The notes under the pieces are model-generated. The model was not told where the DNA came from. It did no database searches and worked only from the letters and a program-made list of their open reading frames with translations. From Sitta carolinensis (lineage: Eukaryota > Chordata > Aves > Passeriformes > Sittidae): a DNA stretch of 64,000 nt. Position 1 is the stretch's first letter. Each line of letters starts with the position of its first letter. Of this stretch, positions 37,501-48,900 are shown in pieces. The stretch is taken from NCBI GenBank assembly GCA_032173965.1, contig CM063283.1, positions 35,937,743 to 36,001,742 of the forward strand, given 5' to 3'. The position numbers were made by a program, and so were the translations under genes.

Positions 37501-38740
37501 GAGCCCAGCTGTCGAAGATGCTGAAAGCTGGGGACTTTTTCCCCAAAGTTATAAGCATCAATTAGGCACTGAACCTCCACTCGCAATCAATCATTTGAAA
37601 ATCTCCCTCTGCATGATGCTGCCTGGACTCAGGGCTGGAGCAACAGCTGGGCACTGCTTTGTGCTTTGGTGGGACTATGGTCCCTTAGCCCAGAAATGTC
37701 TGCTGAGATCTTCTTGTCAGGGAGGGAGCTCTTTAAACTCTCCATTCATTGCCCTTTTTGAGAACCATACCACATTAGGTTTGAGTATGTAACCAAGTCT
37801 TGGATTAGGGTACAGGCATAAGCTTTGTGCGTGGAATCTCCTGAGTATAGGTGAATGTCTCAGCTGGGATGGGCAGCAGAACCTCTGGTCTCTACTCTCA
37901 CTACCTAGGAAGACACTGTGGCTGATGCAAATGTATGTTAAGCAAAGTAAAAATTAGAATTTATTTTTATGCAGTTACTGAGATGTGTAAGATGACAGTA
38001 ATTAGTTTTACCATTGCTTAAAAACCTGTACTTTGAAGAAAATGTAGGAGTTCAAATGTATTTGGCATTTGAGAAAGTCAGAAGAAATATTATGTATTGA
38101 TTGACAAAACCAGCAGTTTTACAAAATAATCTTAAAGCACAGTATCTAAAAATGCTGTGATTATCTGAAATAAATTTAAGCAGAGAGATGTAAAGTTAGA
38201 GTCCGAAAGGCATTTTCATGGATTTGTGGTGAACATATCCGCTGATATAATTTCCAGTGAAATAAAAGATGGTAAAAAAAAAAAGAAATTTCTTAAAATT
38301 TCAGATATCCCCTTGACTGTAGCAAACTCACAAACTGTATCTTGTCTGTTGCTTTCATGATCAGAACTGGTATTTTTTGAAAAGGACATCTTTCCATAAC
38401 AGATACTATATTTACAATAAATATCTTACACACATTAAATGTAGCTGTTTTCAGTTCGATTTTAAACAAGCCAAAGTTTTCCAATGCTTTAATGTTTCAT
38501 CAGACTGTGCAGGCCCACAGTTATACCCCTCCCTTTATCTGAAGAAAGAGGGACCAGAGAAAGTAAAGTGCAAGCAAGGCTAACTAAATTTATGTTTGTT
38601 TTCTTGACAAACATTGTCCTTGGAAATTTTACATAGAGTAACTTGTACGTTGGAGATATCTCAGACATGTTACGACAGTCAGCAGTATTCTCAGAGTTGT
38701 GGTTCACACCTCTAGAAATGCTTGGAACCCAGTCTGTTCA

Positions 38741-38760
38741 TTTTTTTTTTTTTTTTTTTT
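38741..38760. repeat. Poly(T) run of 20
   Basis: An uninterrupted T run with no recognisable retroposed body on either side. Confidence 0.9.
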
Positions 38761-39218
38761 GAATAAGACATCAAGTGCATTCTTAACACTTCAGATTAAC
38801 CTTGCAGCTCTTTTAAGTGTAACCCAGTAACAGGACCAACAGTTAAGCTTTCTAAGCTTCTGGGATACCATTGCTTGTTTAATTCATACAATAATCATTA
38901 ACATACCTATTTCAAGAGGAAAACCTTGACTGGTGGAGAGAAATTCAAATTCAGTGTGTTTTTCTGTAAGTCAGACTTTTGGACTGCTGGCAGTTGGCCC
39001 CATCCCTTCATCATGAAACCAGGCCTTCTCAGAATCTAACTCCCAGTTCTTCTTAACAGCTTTCCCTGGCTTTTTAGAGGCAACTGACCATCTCCCTGTC
39101 CTCAGGTTCATATTCAATCTGCATTTGAAGAACTTGAGAGGAAACAAAAGAATTACTTCCTCTCTCCAAAAAGAAACAAAATTACTTGTTCAGTGCTAGC
39201 TTATTGAGGTACCTATTT

Positions 39219-39309
39219 AGATATTTATATATTTAATATATAATACCTATATATAAATATATTTAATTTTAATACCTATTTATATATTAAATATTTAGAT
39301 ATTTAATGT
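39219..39309. repeat. AT-rich low-complexity tract
   Basis: A tract composed almost wholly of A and T, with imperfect repeats of atatttaatat and tacctat. No gene is present. Confidence 0.8.
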
Positions 39310-40612
39310 AGAATTTGTCTTCCTTAACTTACATACTCTACAAACAGGATCTCTTGCTTAAAACCCTGTTGAAAGTCTTTCTAGAGCAGTTTGCCTTCAT
39401 TTAGTGATACAAGTGGAGAGGAGAAGAGAGAGTGACCATAATTCTTCTATGAGCCAACAAGCCTGGACAGCTATAGAAAGAGACCTCTGTCATTACCATT
39501 TTGTAGCATATACCAGCATGTGCCCGCTCAGTATTCATGACAGCATTCTACCAGAGCTCTGACTAGAGTGATTAAATGCCCATTGCAGTTTTGTGTCTTT
39601 CAAATATAACTAAACCTTCAGAAATCTGATTATGACAGAAACCAGAAAGTTGACAGAAAAGTAATGGAGCTTGCAAAGGTTAATTTGGATGAAAAAAACT
39701 TGTCATGAATCCATGTTACAAAGCAATATTTTCTAATCTGTGAGACTTGCATAGAGTGGGCATGTGGTGGGAGGAAGGAAGCTGAAAAAAGGATGTCTTT
39801 CAAGCTGACAGATTTGATCATGAGAAATCTTCAGCTCCAAGTTTGGCTTTTGTTTAAAGTAAATATCTTCCTCCTGGCAAGGCAGGCTTAACAAGTGAGG
39901 AAGTCATTTTCAGGCACTACACTGAAGTAATTTTCTGACACTAATGAATCTGCATCACTAATGCATACACACTGCTCAGATTCTCCTCTACAATATTCAA
40001 GACTAGAGAAAGCCACCTGAAATTAGTGAAATTAGTAGGATTTCACTGGATACATGAGAATGTAATTTGGTCAGTTTAATCGCCTGTGCCTGTATGAGCT
40101 GGAGTCTGCAATATGTGTTCTCTCCCTTTGGGTAAAGATCCACTTTAATAGCTTCATACCTTTTGTTACAGATATTCTGAAAGTGCTTGTGATACACACT
40201 GAAAATTTCTCCATACAGTCCTAAGTGTGACATTATAAGAGATTGTTTCTATGAGACGGATGCACTGAACACCTACAATAAATTATTAACCATGTCAGCG
40301 ACCCAAGTTTTGGAGAGCTTAATTTATATTGAGTACATTTGTATCCAGAGGTGACATCATTGAAATAAATGGGGCTTTCTCATCTGTAAGGAGGCATGAA
40401 GCTCTGGGTAAAACTATCAGAAGCAGGTTCAGGCTGTGTGATTTTTTGGAGGGATACTAGAGGAATAATGTGGTACAATCATAATGGAAGATAAAACCCA
40501 AGATGGGTTTTGTGTTGTGTTGTAGTTTTTTTCAGTATGAAGCAATATTGAATAATAGCTTACACATTTATGTGAACAGTTCCATGGTTAAAACAAAACA
40601 ACACAAAGCATT

Positions 40613-40627
40613 AAAAAAAAAAAAAAA
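40613..40627. repeat. Poly(A) run of 15
   Basis: A run of A in AT-rich sequence with no associated element recognised. Confidence 0.85.
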
Positions 40628-41330
40628 TCACAAAACTGGAGTTTAGTTGAAGTGAAAGCTGAAGCTTCTGTAAACTGTGGCAAGATATCACTTGGATCTC
40701 TTACCTACAGCTGTGCAAGTTAGCCAGGGTCTTCCTAGATATCACTCATATATCCTCCAGACAGGAATGCAAAGCTAATATTGCTGCTCTTTACGGCAGT
40801 CAAGATTTCAGAATGGTCTTTCCCAAAACCCTTTATTTTTGGAAGGGAGGAGGGCGATTTTGTCTGAATTGACATGGACATGCCCCTCCAACATGTTGCT
40901 TGCAAAGACCATTTCCAAAACCCCAGGATGAGGAATTAAACTGGGATTCAGCAGATTAAGGAACAGACTATGATATAAATACTCACAAAACAGGCAAGGA
41001 AAAATGAGATTCAATAGATTTTATGATTCAAGTTAGCTGACAGATTGTACTTGACAATCTGCACTCATTCCTAATGTCAGCCTGATCTTAATGCTGTGTT
41101 TTTGTTGTATTATTGTTGACAACACACACCACCAGCACAGTAAAATCCTACTATTATCCACCATCACAATGGGTGATTTTACAGTACATAAAGTAGATTG
41201 GGTGTCATTTGGTATTAGTTTGGGCTTTTGTGAAAAAGAGTTTTTGGGGTTTTTTTAATTTTTATTTTAGTTGCTTGTAGTAACTGTCATGCACAGGATC
41301 ATGAAATTTTGCAAAAGTGTATTTTGGAAA

Positions 41331-41427
41331 TAATATTAATTAACATTATATTATATATCATGTTAATATTATTATATAATATATAATTACATGTTATAAT
41401 TATATAATATATAATATTAATAATATT
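41331..41427. repeat. AT-only tract with a repeated 17-mer
   Basis: Nearly all A and T. The 17-mer attatataatatataat occurs at 41371 and 41399, a 28-bp period. Many overlapping inverted repeats make cruciform extrusion possible. Confidence 0.85.
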
Positions 41428-43299
41428 ACTGTGGATTCCAGTGGAAAAGATGCTAGCTAGCTCTTGTGATATTCAAGCAGGAGAACCATTTCTGTTATTA
41501 TAACAGATATAGCAATGTACCTAGAAATGTACTTCCTTTTATATATAAACATTTCTTTATTTTAAAGAGCTAAATTCTATGCACGTATATGTATGACCTG
41601 AGTTTGCTGGAGAAATTATAAGCTGTAGGATCAGTATCCTGACTTCCAAAATATCTGAACAATCAGAACCTTAAACTGAAATAGTGAGCACAAGTGAACG
41701 GTCGGACAAGGGCTGATTAATAAAGGAAAAGGATGAGAAAAAACCTGAATTCAGCCATGCTGACATAAGGTGCGAACAAGACCAGCAGGTTTATAGGAAT
41801 GTCCAGGAGTAGTTGTTCTAGATTGCAACATAGAAGCAGAGTGAGAAGAATTTATCACCCTTGATAAGATGAGGGTAGATTTCCTGGGGTTAGTGAAATA
41901 ATCTCAGGAGAAAGCAGATGGCTTTCTAGTTGAAGCAAACAGCAAGTAAAAGTAATGTTCAAGGAGCTGGGCAGGTAATTGGAGTTTGACCAGGGGCTAT
42001 AAGAGTTAAAGACAGCCCCCATAAGCAACTACAAAGAAAGAAGAGAGACTAAACAGAGAGAAAGATAACAAGAAACTCCAGCTTGACAAGTTTTTTCCTG
42101 ACTTTTGTAACAAGGAGGTGTCTGAAGAAACAAATACACATACACATTTGGAGCAGTAAGAAAAAAAACTCCAATATCAAGAAATTTATATCTGACCCAT
42201 GTAATCTTGGCAGATCTCCAAGAGAGAAAACAAGTGTTATATTTAGGCCTATGGCACCTACCTGAAAGAAAAATATTATCTGAAATGTAATATTATTGTT
42301 TAACATTCTGGGGAATGTAAATGATTTTAAGAGAAACTTTTCAACATTGGAATTAGTTTATCCTGCAATAAAAGATAGTGCAACATAGCAACACATATAT
42401 TGTCTTATAATACTTGTAGGTTTAAATGCCACTGAGCCTCAGAAAATAAATTTAGATCCATATTCATTATTGCTAGTAAAAGGTTGGTGTTTTTTTTCAT
42501 TCAATTTTAAATCTCTCTGCAATAGTCTATGTATAGACTTAAATTCCTGGATCATCTGAAATGGCCCCAGTTATGTTGCTATAGCAGTGTGTGTTATACC
42601 AAACCAGCTCATCCTTGGGGGCCTTGGATTGCCCCCAGCTCAGCACAAACTCTATGCTTTGTAGAGGTACTCACCTCTCATGGGACTTCTTCCAGCAAGC
42701 CTCTCTGTAGCTGTTTCTTAGAAGTTCTCAAATGCTTACAGCTCTACAGTGAGCATTTTATTAGTTATCTTCCAGTGCAGGGGTCTTTCCCTTTTTTCAC
42801 TGATGAAATGTAGCCCATCTCCACAGCTCTGATTTCAGCTGCCTTACCTAGAAATGAGATGCATCACATTGCAGATAAAACCTGTGTCGATACCTTGAGA
42901 TCAGATCTCCTTATATAACCACCACTTAAATTTAGGTGTTGCAATGTGGAACTGAGTTCTGCCAGTACAAATTTTACTTTATTCTGTAGTAACTGCTCCC
43001 CATCTCAGCTGGTGCCTGCCAGCATCAGTCATTGGTGAAGTGCTGATAATGCTGACAGCTTCCCAATGAAGTGCTCTGGCACATGATGCCATGCTAATGG
43101 CCTGCCATTTACCACCCAGTACCAAAAAAATTCTGACATCTGCTCCCAGTCTGGCTGAACTTTATGTCTCCACAACAATACGGATCAGGGGATGGACCTG
43201 CACAGGCAGTGTTGTAAAAGATATCCCTAATTTGCTCGGGAAGAGAAGGTAGATCAGTCCTTCTTTGGGCGGCCGAAGAAAACCTTAGAATTAAAGACA

Positions 43300-44940
43300 T
43301 GGGTGATTACAGATGATTCTGACTGCCACGGTATCTGCTGGAAGGCTTATATGGCACAAACGACCCATTGGATTTGTGGACTGTATTGAAAACTTTTTCT
43401 TGATGCAGGTGATCCATAAACCAATGAGGGGATATTGGACCTAAAGGTCAAGGGCAGTGTTGACTGCAGTAATTGTGAGACTGTGGAGTTTAGGGTCCTA
43501 AGAGAAGTGAGCAAAATAAATAGCTGAATTACAGTTCTGGACTTCAGAAGAGCAGATTTAGGTCTGTTCAGGGAGTGTGTTCATGGAAAACTGTGCCGCA
43601 GGGTAAAAGGCCCCAGGAGAGCTGGCTGATCTTCAAAGACAGCCTCCTCAGAACACAAGAACAGCGCACAATGTTCAGAAAGTTGAGCAAGTATGGCACA
43701 AGGCCAGTGTGGATGAACATGGAGCTCCTGCCTGAGCTCAAACACAAGAAGTACACAGCAGGTGGAAGCAGGGACAGACTACTTGGGAGGAATGAACAGA
43801 CACTGTTCAAGTGTGTAGGAATACAGTCAGGGAAGCCAAAGTGCAAGTCCAGTTTAAAGCAGCAAGGGAGGAAAAGGGTGATAAAGAAGGTTTCTTTAAG
43901 TTCCCCAGTAGCAGAAAGAAGACTAATGAGAATGTAGAACGATGACAATAGGCCTTGCTCAGTGGGGCAGGGAATCCCATGACAAGAAATATGGAAAAGA
44001 CTCAGGTGCTTGATGTGTTTTTTTCCTCAATTTTCCTTGGCAAATCTGCTCCCTGGCCCTCCAGCTCCCCAAGCCTTCTAGCAGCTTGTAGGCATGAAGT
44101 AGTACCCACAGTAGGAGAATACGCAATCAGGGAGTAATTAACCCACTTAGACATTCACATGGGATGCATGCAACGGTGCTGAAGGAGCTAGGTAACATCA
44201 TTGTGATGCTGGTAATATTTTTGAAAGGTCATAACAGTTTCAAAGGCAGGAGATTCCCAGTAACTACAAAAAGGCAAACATTGCACCCATACTCAGGAAG
44301 AGAATCTCTGTAACTCCGGGCTGGTTAGCCTCACCTCAGTTCCTGAGCAAATCCTCCTGCAAGCTATTGCTAAACATATGAAGGACAAGAAGGTGACTGT
44401 AAGCACTCAGCATAGATTTATCAAGAGCAAACCATGCCTGACCAACCTAATTTCTTTTCTATTATAATGTTGTGCACAACAGGAGGGCTGTATGTGTTGT
44501 ATACTTTGCTTTAGCAAGCTTTACCACAATCTCCTGTAGTTTTCTTATCACCAAACTGGTGACATATGGGTTAGAAAAACGAATGATAAGGCAAGTGGAA
44601 AATTGGCTGTACTATTTGGCTCAACAGGTTGTGATCAGTGACACAAAGTCACTTGTACAATGGCCATTACTTACTGGCGTCCCTCAGGAAACCCTGCTGG
44701 GACAGCAATGTTTTTTCATGTCACAGGTGACCTGGCTGATGGGGCAAACTGCGTTCTCAGCAAGCGTGCAGATGACACCTAACTGGGGGGAATAGTCACT
44801 GCTATTCACAGGGACTTTGACAGCCTGGAGGAATGGGCTGACAGGAATTTCATGATGTTAAACAAAAGCAAATACAAAGCTGTCACTGTGACGCAGAGAG
44901 GAAGCACACAGCAACACACACAACAGGTGTTCAGGCAGAG
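43300..44940 (+). mobile_element. CR1 LINE, 5'-truncated, left part
   Basis: From about 43300 the sequence follows avian CR1 ORF2. It enters near the end of the endonuclease region (phrases like tatctgctggaaggct), then shows a conserved linker (Gln-Glu-Ser-Trp-Leu-Ile-Phe-Lys-Asp at about 43.61 kb) and the reverse transcriptase domain (Gly-Val-Pro-Gln near 44.68 kb, Ala-Asp-Asp at 44768-44776). The missing 5' end is normal, since most CR1 copies are truncated there. The reading frame is broken by several stops and frameshifts, so the copy is dead. The right boundary is approximate: similarity weakens after about 44.88 kb and is lost by about 44.94 kb. Confidence 0.9.
44472..44795 (+). pseudogene. 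Decayed CR1 reverse transcriptase fragment
   Basis: A 107-codon frame covers the central reverse transcriptase palm of CR1: a Ser-Phe/Phe-Asp type region near its start, the segment Gln-Val-Glu-Asn-Trp-Leu, then Gln-Gln-Val-Val-Ile-Ser and Gly-Val-Pro-Gln. The catalytic Ala-Asp-Asp triplet downstream (44768-44776) is in a different frame, so at least one frameshift separates the palm motifs. The residue before Ala-Asp-Asp is Arg, where CR1 elements normally have Phe. The protein cannot be active. Confidence 0.85.
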
Positions 44941-45166
44941 AAGAAGAAAAGAACTCTAGTTTTTTGTTGACCTCATATATATAAGTTTCTGGACAGTGAC
45001 CAGAGATTGGACAGAGAAGTTACCACCTCTCCATCTCCACTGGTCACTTGAGAAGTCTATCAGGTGATATCTTTTCACGAAGGAATACAAACGTGATTCT
45101 TGTTTATCTTACAATTCATGAGAACTGACTCCATTACACTAAAACAAATCAGAAGGCTTATTTTCA
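44941..45166. other. Unidentified segment interrupting the CR1
   Basis: About 230 bp with no CR1 similarity separates two CR1 blocks that would otherwise be continuous. The CR1 region matching the Cys-Lys-Val-Leu-His-Leu part of the protein seems to be present weakly on the left (about 44.87-44.94 kb) and clearly on the right (from about 45.17 kb), so the insertion may be flanked by a short duplication, or two CR1 fragments may simply be adjacent. The segment has no LTR, poly(A) or transposon ends that I can recognise. Confidence 0.5.
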
Positions 45167-45921
45167 GGGACAACACAAAGCCTTGCACCTGGAATGGAAT
45201 AAACTAATGCAACAATTCAGACTGAGAGTTGGCTGACTGAGAAACAGCTTTTCTGAAAAGGACCTGGAAATCTTGGAGGAGAAGAAGTTGAGCTAGCAAT
45301 GTGACCTTGTGGCTGGGAAAACCAACAGCATCCAATAGCAAGATCTGCAGGCAGCAGATCCAGAGAATTGACCTCCCCTTCTGTATTTGTCACTTGTGAG
45401 ACTGCGCCTGGAATATCATGCCCGGTTTGGGGATCTCCAATAAATAAGACTTGGACATACTGGATTGAGTCCTGAGGAGGCTGGCAAGCTGCTCTGAAAC
45501 TGAGGCACATGACCTATGAGAAAAGGCACTGGGTGATGGACCTGTTTAGCCTGCAAAAGAGAGATCTGGGAGTAAATCTGCAAGTAAATGTTGTGTCTGC
45601 AACTACTCGATCAGAAGTCATAAAGGAGACAGAGCCAGACTATTCCTGAAGATGCACAACAATTGGATGAGAGGCAGTGGCTACAAGGAGGAATATTTTG
45701 ATACAATTTGAGGGTTTTTTGACTATGAGGTTGTGTCAGCACTGAAAGAGACCCAGAGACACTATGGGAAAAACACTCCATCCTTGGAGATGTTCAAGGC
45801 TCAACTGGACACAAATCTGAGGAACCTGATCTGATTAGTCCTGCCTTGAGCAGGGTGGATGAGTGGCATGTCACCCAGATCTGGTCTACCTGATTCTGCA
45901 AATCCATGATCCTGTGTCACC
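45167..45921 (+). mobile_element. CR1 LINE, right part with 3' end
   Basis: This block matches the C-terminal CR1 ORF2 region and 3' UTR: the ggacctggaaatcttgg and tgtgaccttgtggc phrases, then a degenerate thumb region, then the terminal direct-repeat-like end (gattctg...gatcctgtg at about 45.89-45.91 kb). It is on the same strand as the left part and continues it in consensus order. Frequent substitutions show that it is old. No poly(A) tail is expected, as CR1 elements end in short octamer-like repeats. Confidence 0.85.
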
Positions 45922-48900
45922 TGGTCTAAGGCTCCTACTATAAAATCCATAGTGGGAGGAAGGAGTAAGTATTGATTGTAACTTGATTTCAAAATTCTCA
46001 AGTGGAGATGAAGATATATTTACAACAGTAATGCCTAGAAATTAGCACAGAAGGTTGCACCGCGTTACAAATTGTAGCACTCTAGAAACAGATCTAGAAA
46101 CATATAGGGATTGAGGGAGTTTCCACCATGTCATATAAATCTAATATTATTCTGCAATTTTTATAGTGTGGTGTCCATTGCTGGAATTGGTCCAGCAAAC
46201 ACCTGTGACAAATTATAGTTCCTATTTTTATCTGGGTAGCTGGAGGCTCAGAATCCAGTTTCAGGCTATGAAAATGATTGATACTCAGCCAAAGAACACA
46301 GATAGCCAACCTGTATATGGCAAATACACTTAGTAATAATGGAACATGAAACTGAACTAAAATAATAACCATAACGATATGCCTGGTCAGTCAACAAATG
46401 CAGATTTTTTTTGCACCATCAGCAATATTTAAGCCAAAGTATGTAAGAGCAAAACAAAAAATGGAAGCGTGTCACAGAACTGGGACATTCTGCACATGGG
46501 TATAACCCATCTGAAAAGAAATATCAACAAAATTCTGGGAAATGCACAAAACACATAACTGTCCACAGTGTAGATGATGCATGCTAATTCAATCCTCTGT
46601 AAATTGGCATTTCTAGCAAGGCTGTTCCAAAATGTTACTAAGGGCACTGCAGCATATTGCAGATTGTGTTGGCAATGCCAAAAACAGAGGGGAAATCAGG
46701 AACACGGCAAAAACATAAGACAGCTGCCAAATACTGATTGTCTTTGAAGGTGGGAAGCAAAGATTACTGGGGTTTTTGAGTGAGGAAAAAATGTTGGTAT
46801 TTTTTTTTGCAGGTCTGTTTGTAAGAGCTGAGGAGGCAAAATGTAGTAGTTGAAATGGGTTTAATGTATTCATGTTCTGTGCATAATTACACTGAGGGGA
46901 ACACATTTGACAAAAAACCAATAGTAATATATCAGTGCCTGTCTGGGAGCATCTTAGTTGTTACTATGCAGCAATCCACGAGCCCTTGGATTTCTACAGA
47001 TTCTGTCAACAGAACTTACACTTCCATCCCCCAAAACTTCAAGTCCATGCCACCGGAAATTTTAAAAAAGTCCAGTGCACTGCAATATGTCAAAGGTAGG
47101 TCAGAAGAGTGGTGAGTGAAATCCTCGTTTCAGTTTTACTCTTGTGCCATGATAGTTTTCAGAAAGTTTGTTAATGAATGCAAACAGTACGAAGTGAAAA
47201 ATGTGGGAGCTATATTTTATAAGGTTTTTATCCAATTGGGTCACTGGTCACAGAGGATTGTGGTGAAGGTTGAAGAATTAAAATTCAGGTGCACAATGAA
47301 TCAGAACTCTGTCAGACTATCTGGTGCTGAGTAGCCCCTGAATCACACATGGTATCAACAATAAAATGCACTAAAAAATTCCCATAGGGAGAAATGAACC
47401 AGAGAGCAAAACCTCACACTGGAGTGAAAGCTCTGTGAATTTGTAAGACAACTAGAAAAATGTAAATAAGTGTTCTCCATTGATAAGTATTTCCTGGAAG
47501 AAAAAGTCAAAAAATTAACTTTATTTCTGACAAGAGCTGGTTTAGAATAATTTAAGGTTTTAAATTCTTTCCAATTAACATCAGTAGAAGAGGCTAATGA
47601 TGAGAGTACTGAAGAAATCTGAGGAAGATATTACTTCATATAAAAATGAAAAATATGATTTTTTTTTATACCATAAAAATTGAAAAATGAAACTATGAGC
47701 AGTTATGACTGATTTAAGGACTTTCATTCAGCTTTGCTTAGTGAACAGCTCAGATGCTATGTTACTTCTTCCCAGCTGCTTGCTATGCTCTTTTTGTAAC
47801 AGGTCATCACCCTTCAGCAGAACTGACAGGAGGAAATGTGTGCCCATGCACAATCTCCTTCAGTACAGGAGCTGTACTTTGTTCAAGCCCACCTTCGTTG
47901 GTGATTTCAGGCTGGCTGTCAGCCTCTGGGATAGCACAGCAGAGACACAGGCACAGGTTTGCTCGTGCCAGTTCCACACTGATGACAGTAAAGGAGGCAC
48001 CAGGAGACTTTTCAACCTTGCAGCTACTTTTGCTCAAGTAAAACTATTAATGTCTTGAGCTCACCAAGAGAGTCTTTTGCTTCTAGAGGTTTTTTCTTCT
48101 TTTACATGAGAAGAGAAGTCGAGGGGCTGCATTACAGGGCTGAGGGGTGAAGGGGTAACTATTAAATGAGCAACACAAAATTAAGATCTAAGACAGTACT
48201 TGTGCAGAGACTAAATTGGAAAGAAAGGGACAAATGCTTTGGAGCTGGTCTTCCAAGGACTCAGTTGGTTTCACTACACAGAGGAGAAAATCATATTTTT
48301 TTCCTTTTGCCACTCACCTATGCCCCCCTGTTCAGATTCCTAGGAGGCCACCCTTCATCCCAAAATAGAAACTGCTTTGGAACAGGACAGAGTTACTGCT
48401 CTACAGGAGGACAGCAAATGAAACAGCAGGTAGCATGGGTGCAACTTCCTGGCCAGAGCACGAAGCACAGTGGAAAAAAGGGTGGAACCTTTCACTTCTG
48501 TATAAATCCAAAACCTTTAAAGTGATAATATTTCCCATCACAATTCTGTACAGAAGAGTTGGAAACATTTTTTCTGCACTTGATGCAAAAGGAAAATAAA
48601 GCAGCTTTTTGACCATTTCCCTCCCTGTTGGGAAATATTGGTTTTGAACACCACTATCTGAGTTGTTTTTAACAGCTGTTTAATCTGAAAATACAACTTT
48701 CTGCTAATCTAGAGGTTGTTAAGTTACACATAGATGAAGCTTTGATGTAAGGAAAACAAAAGACTTCTGGCAGCTTTGAAAAGTGTTCGAGCTTCTGGAA
48801 TAAAGCAAAGAGAAGCAAAAATGTAAATTTCATACATAAATTTCAGTGGAAATAGCAGATCTTATTCAGAAACTAACCCAACAATACTTACAGGGAAATG

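Larger units (their letters stand above)
34836..43299. other. AT-rich non-genic DNA right of the CpG island
   Basis: No coding exon is supported. The largest frames are about 100 codons and unlike known proteins. If the island drives a plus-strand transcript, this stretch would be its first intron. Simple repeats at 38741, 39219, 40613 and 41331 are listed separately. The segment at about 41.70-42.06 kb, with tataag and polypurine-rich text, may be an old LTR fragment that I cannot confirm. The segment at 36.3-36.5 kb is somewhat GC-rich. Confidence 0.55.

Noticed and set aside
43568..43948. 126-codon minus-strand frame
   Set aside because: It is antisense to the CR1 element, whose plus strand carries the recognisable protein remnants.
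46825..47334. About 170 plus-strand codons with a single TGA, preceded by an acceptor-like ttttgcag (46801-46812) and with a GTGAGT donor at the TGA
   Set aside because: A TAA at 46822 lies in the same frame after the acceptor, so the exon model fails as coding. One such frame is expected by chance in a window of this size, and the residues match no family.
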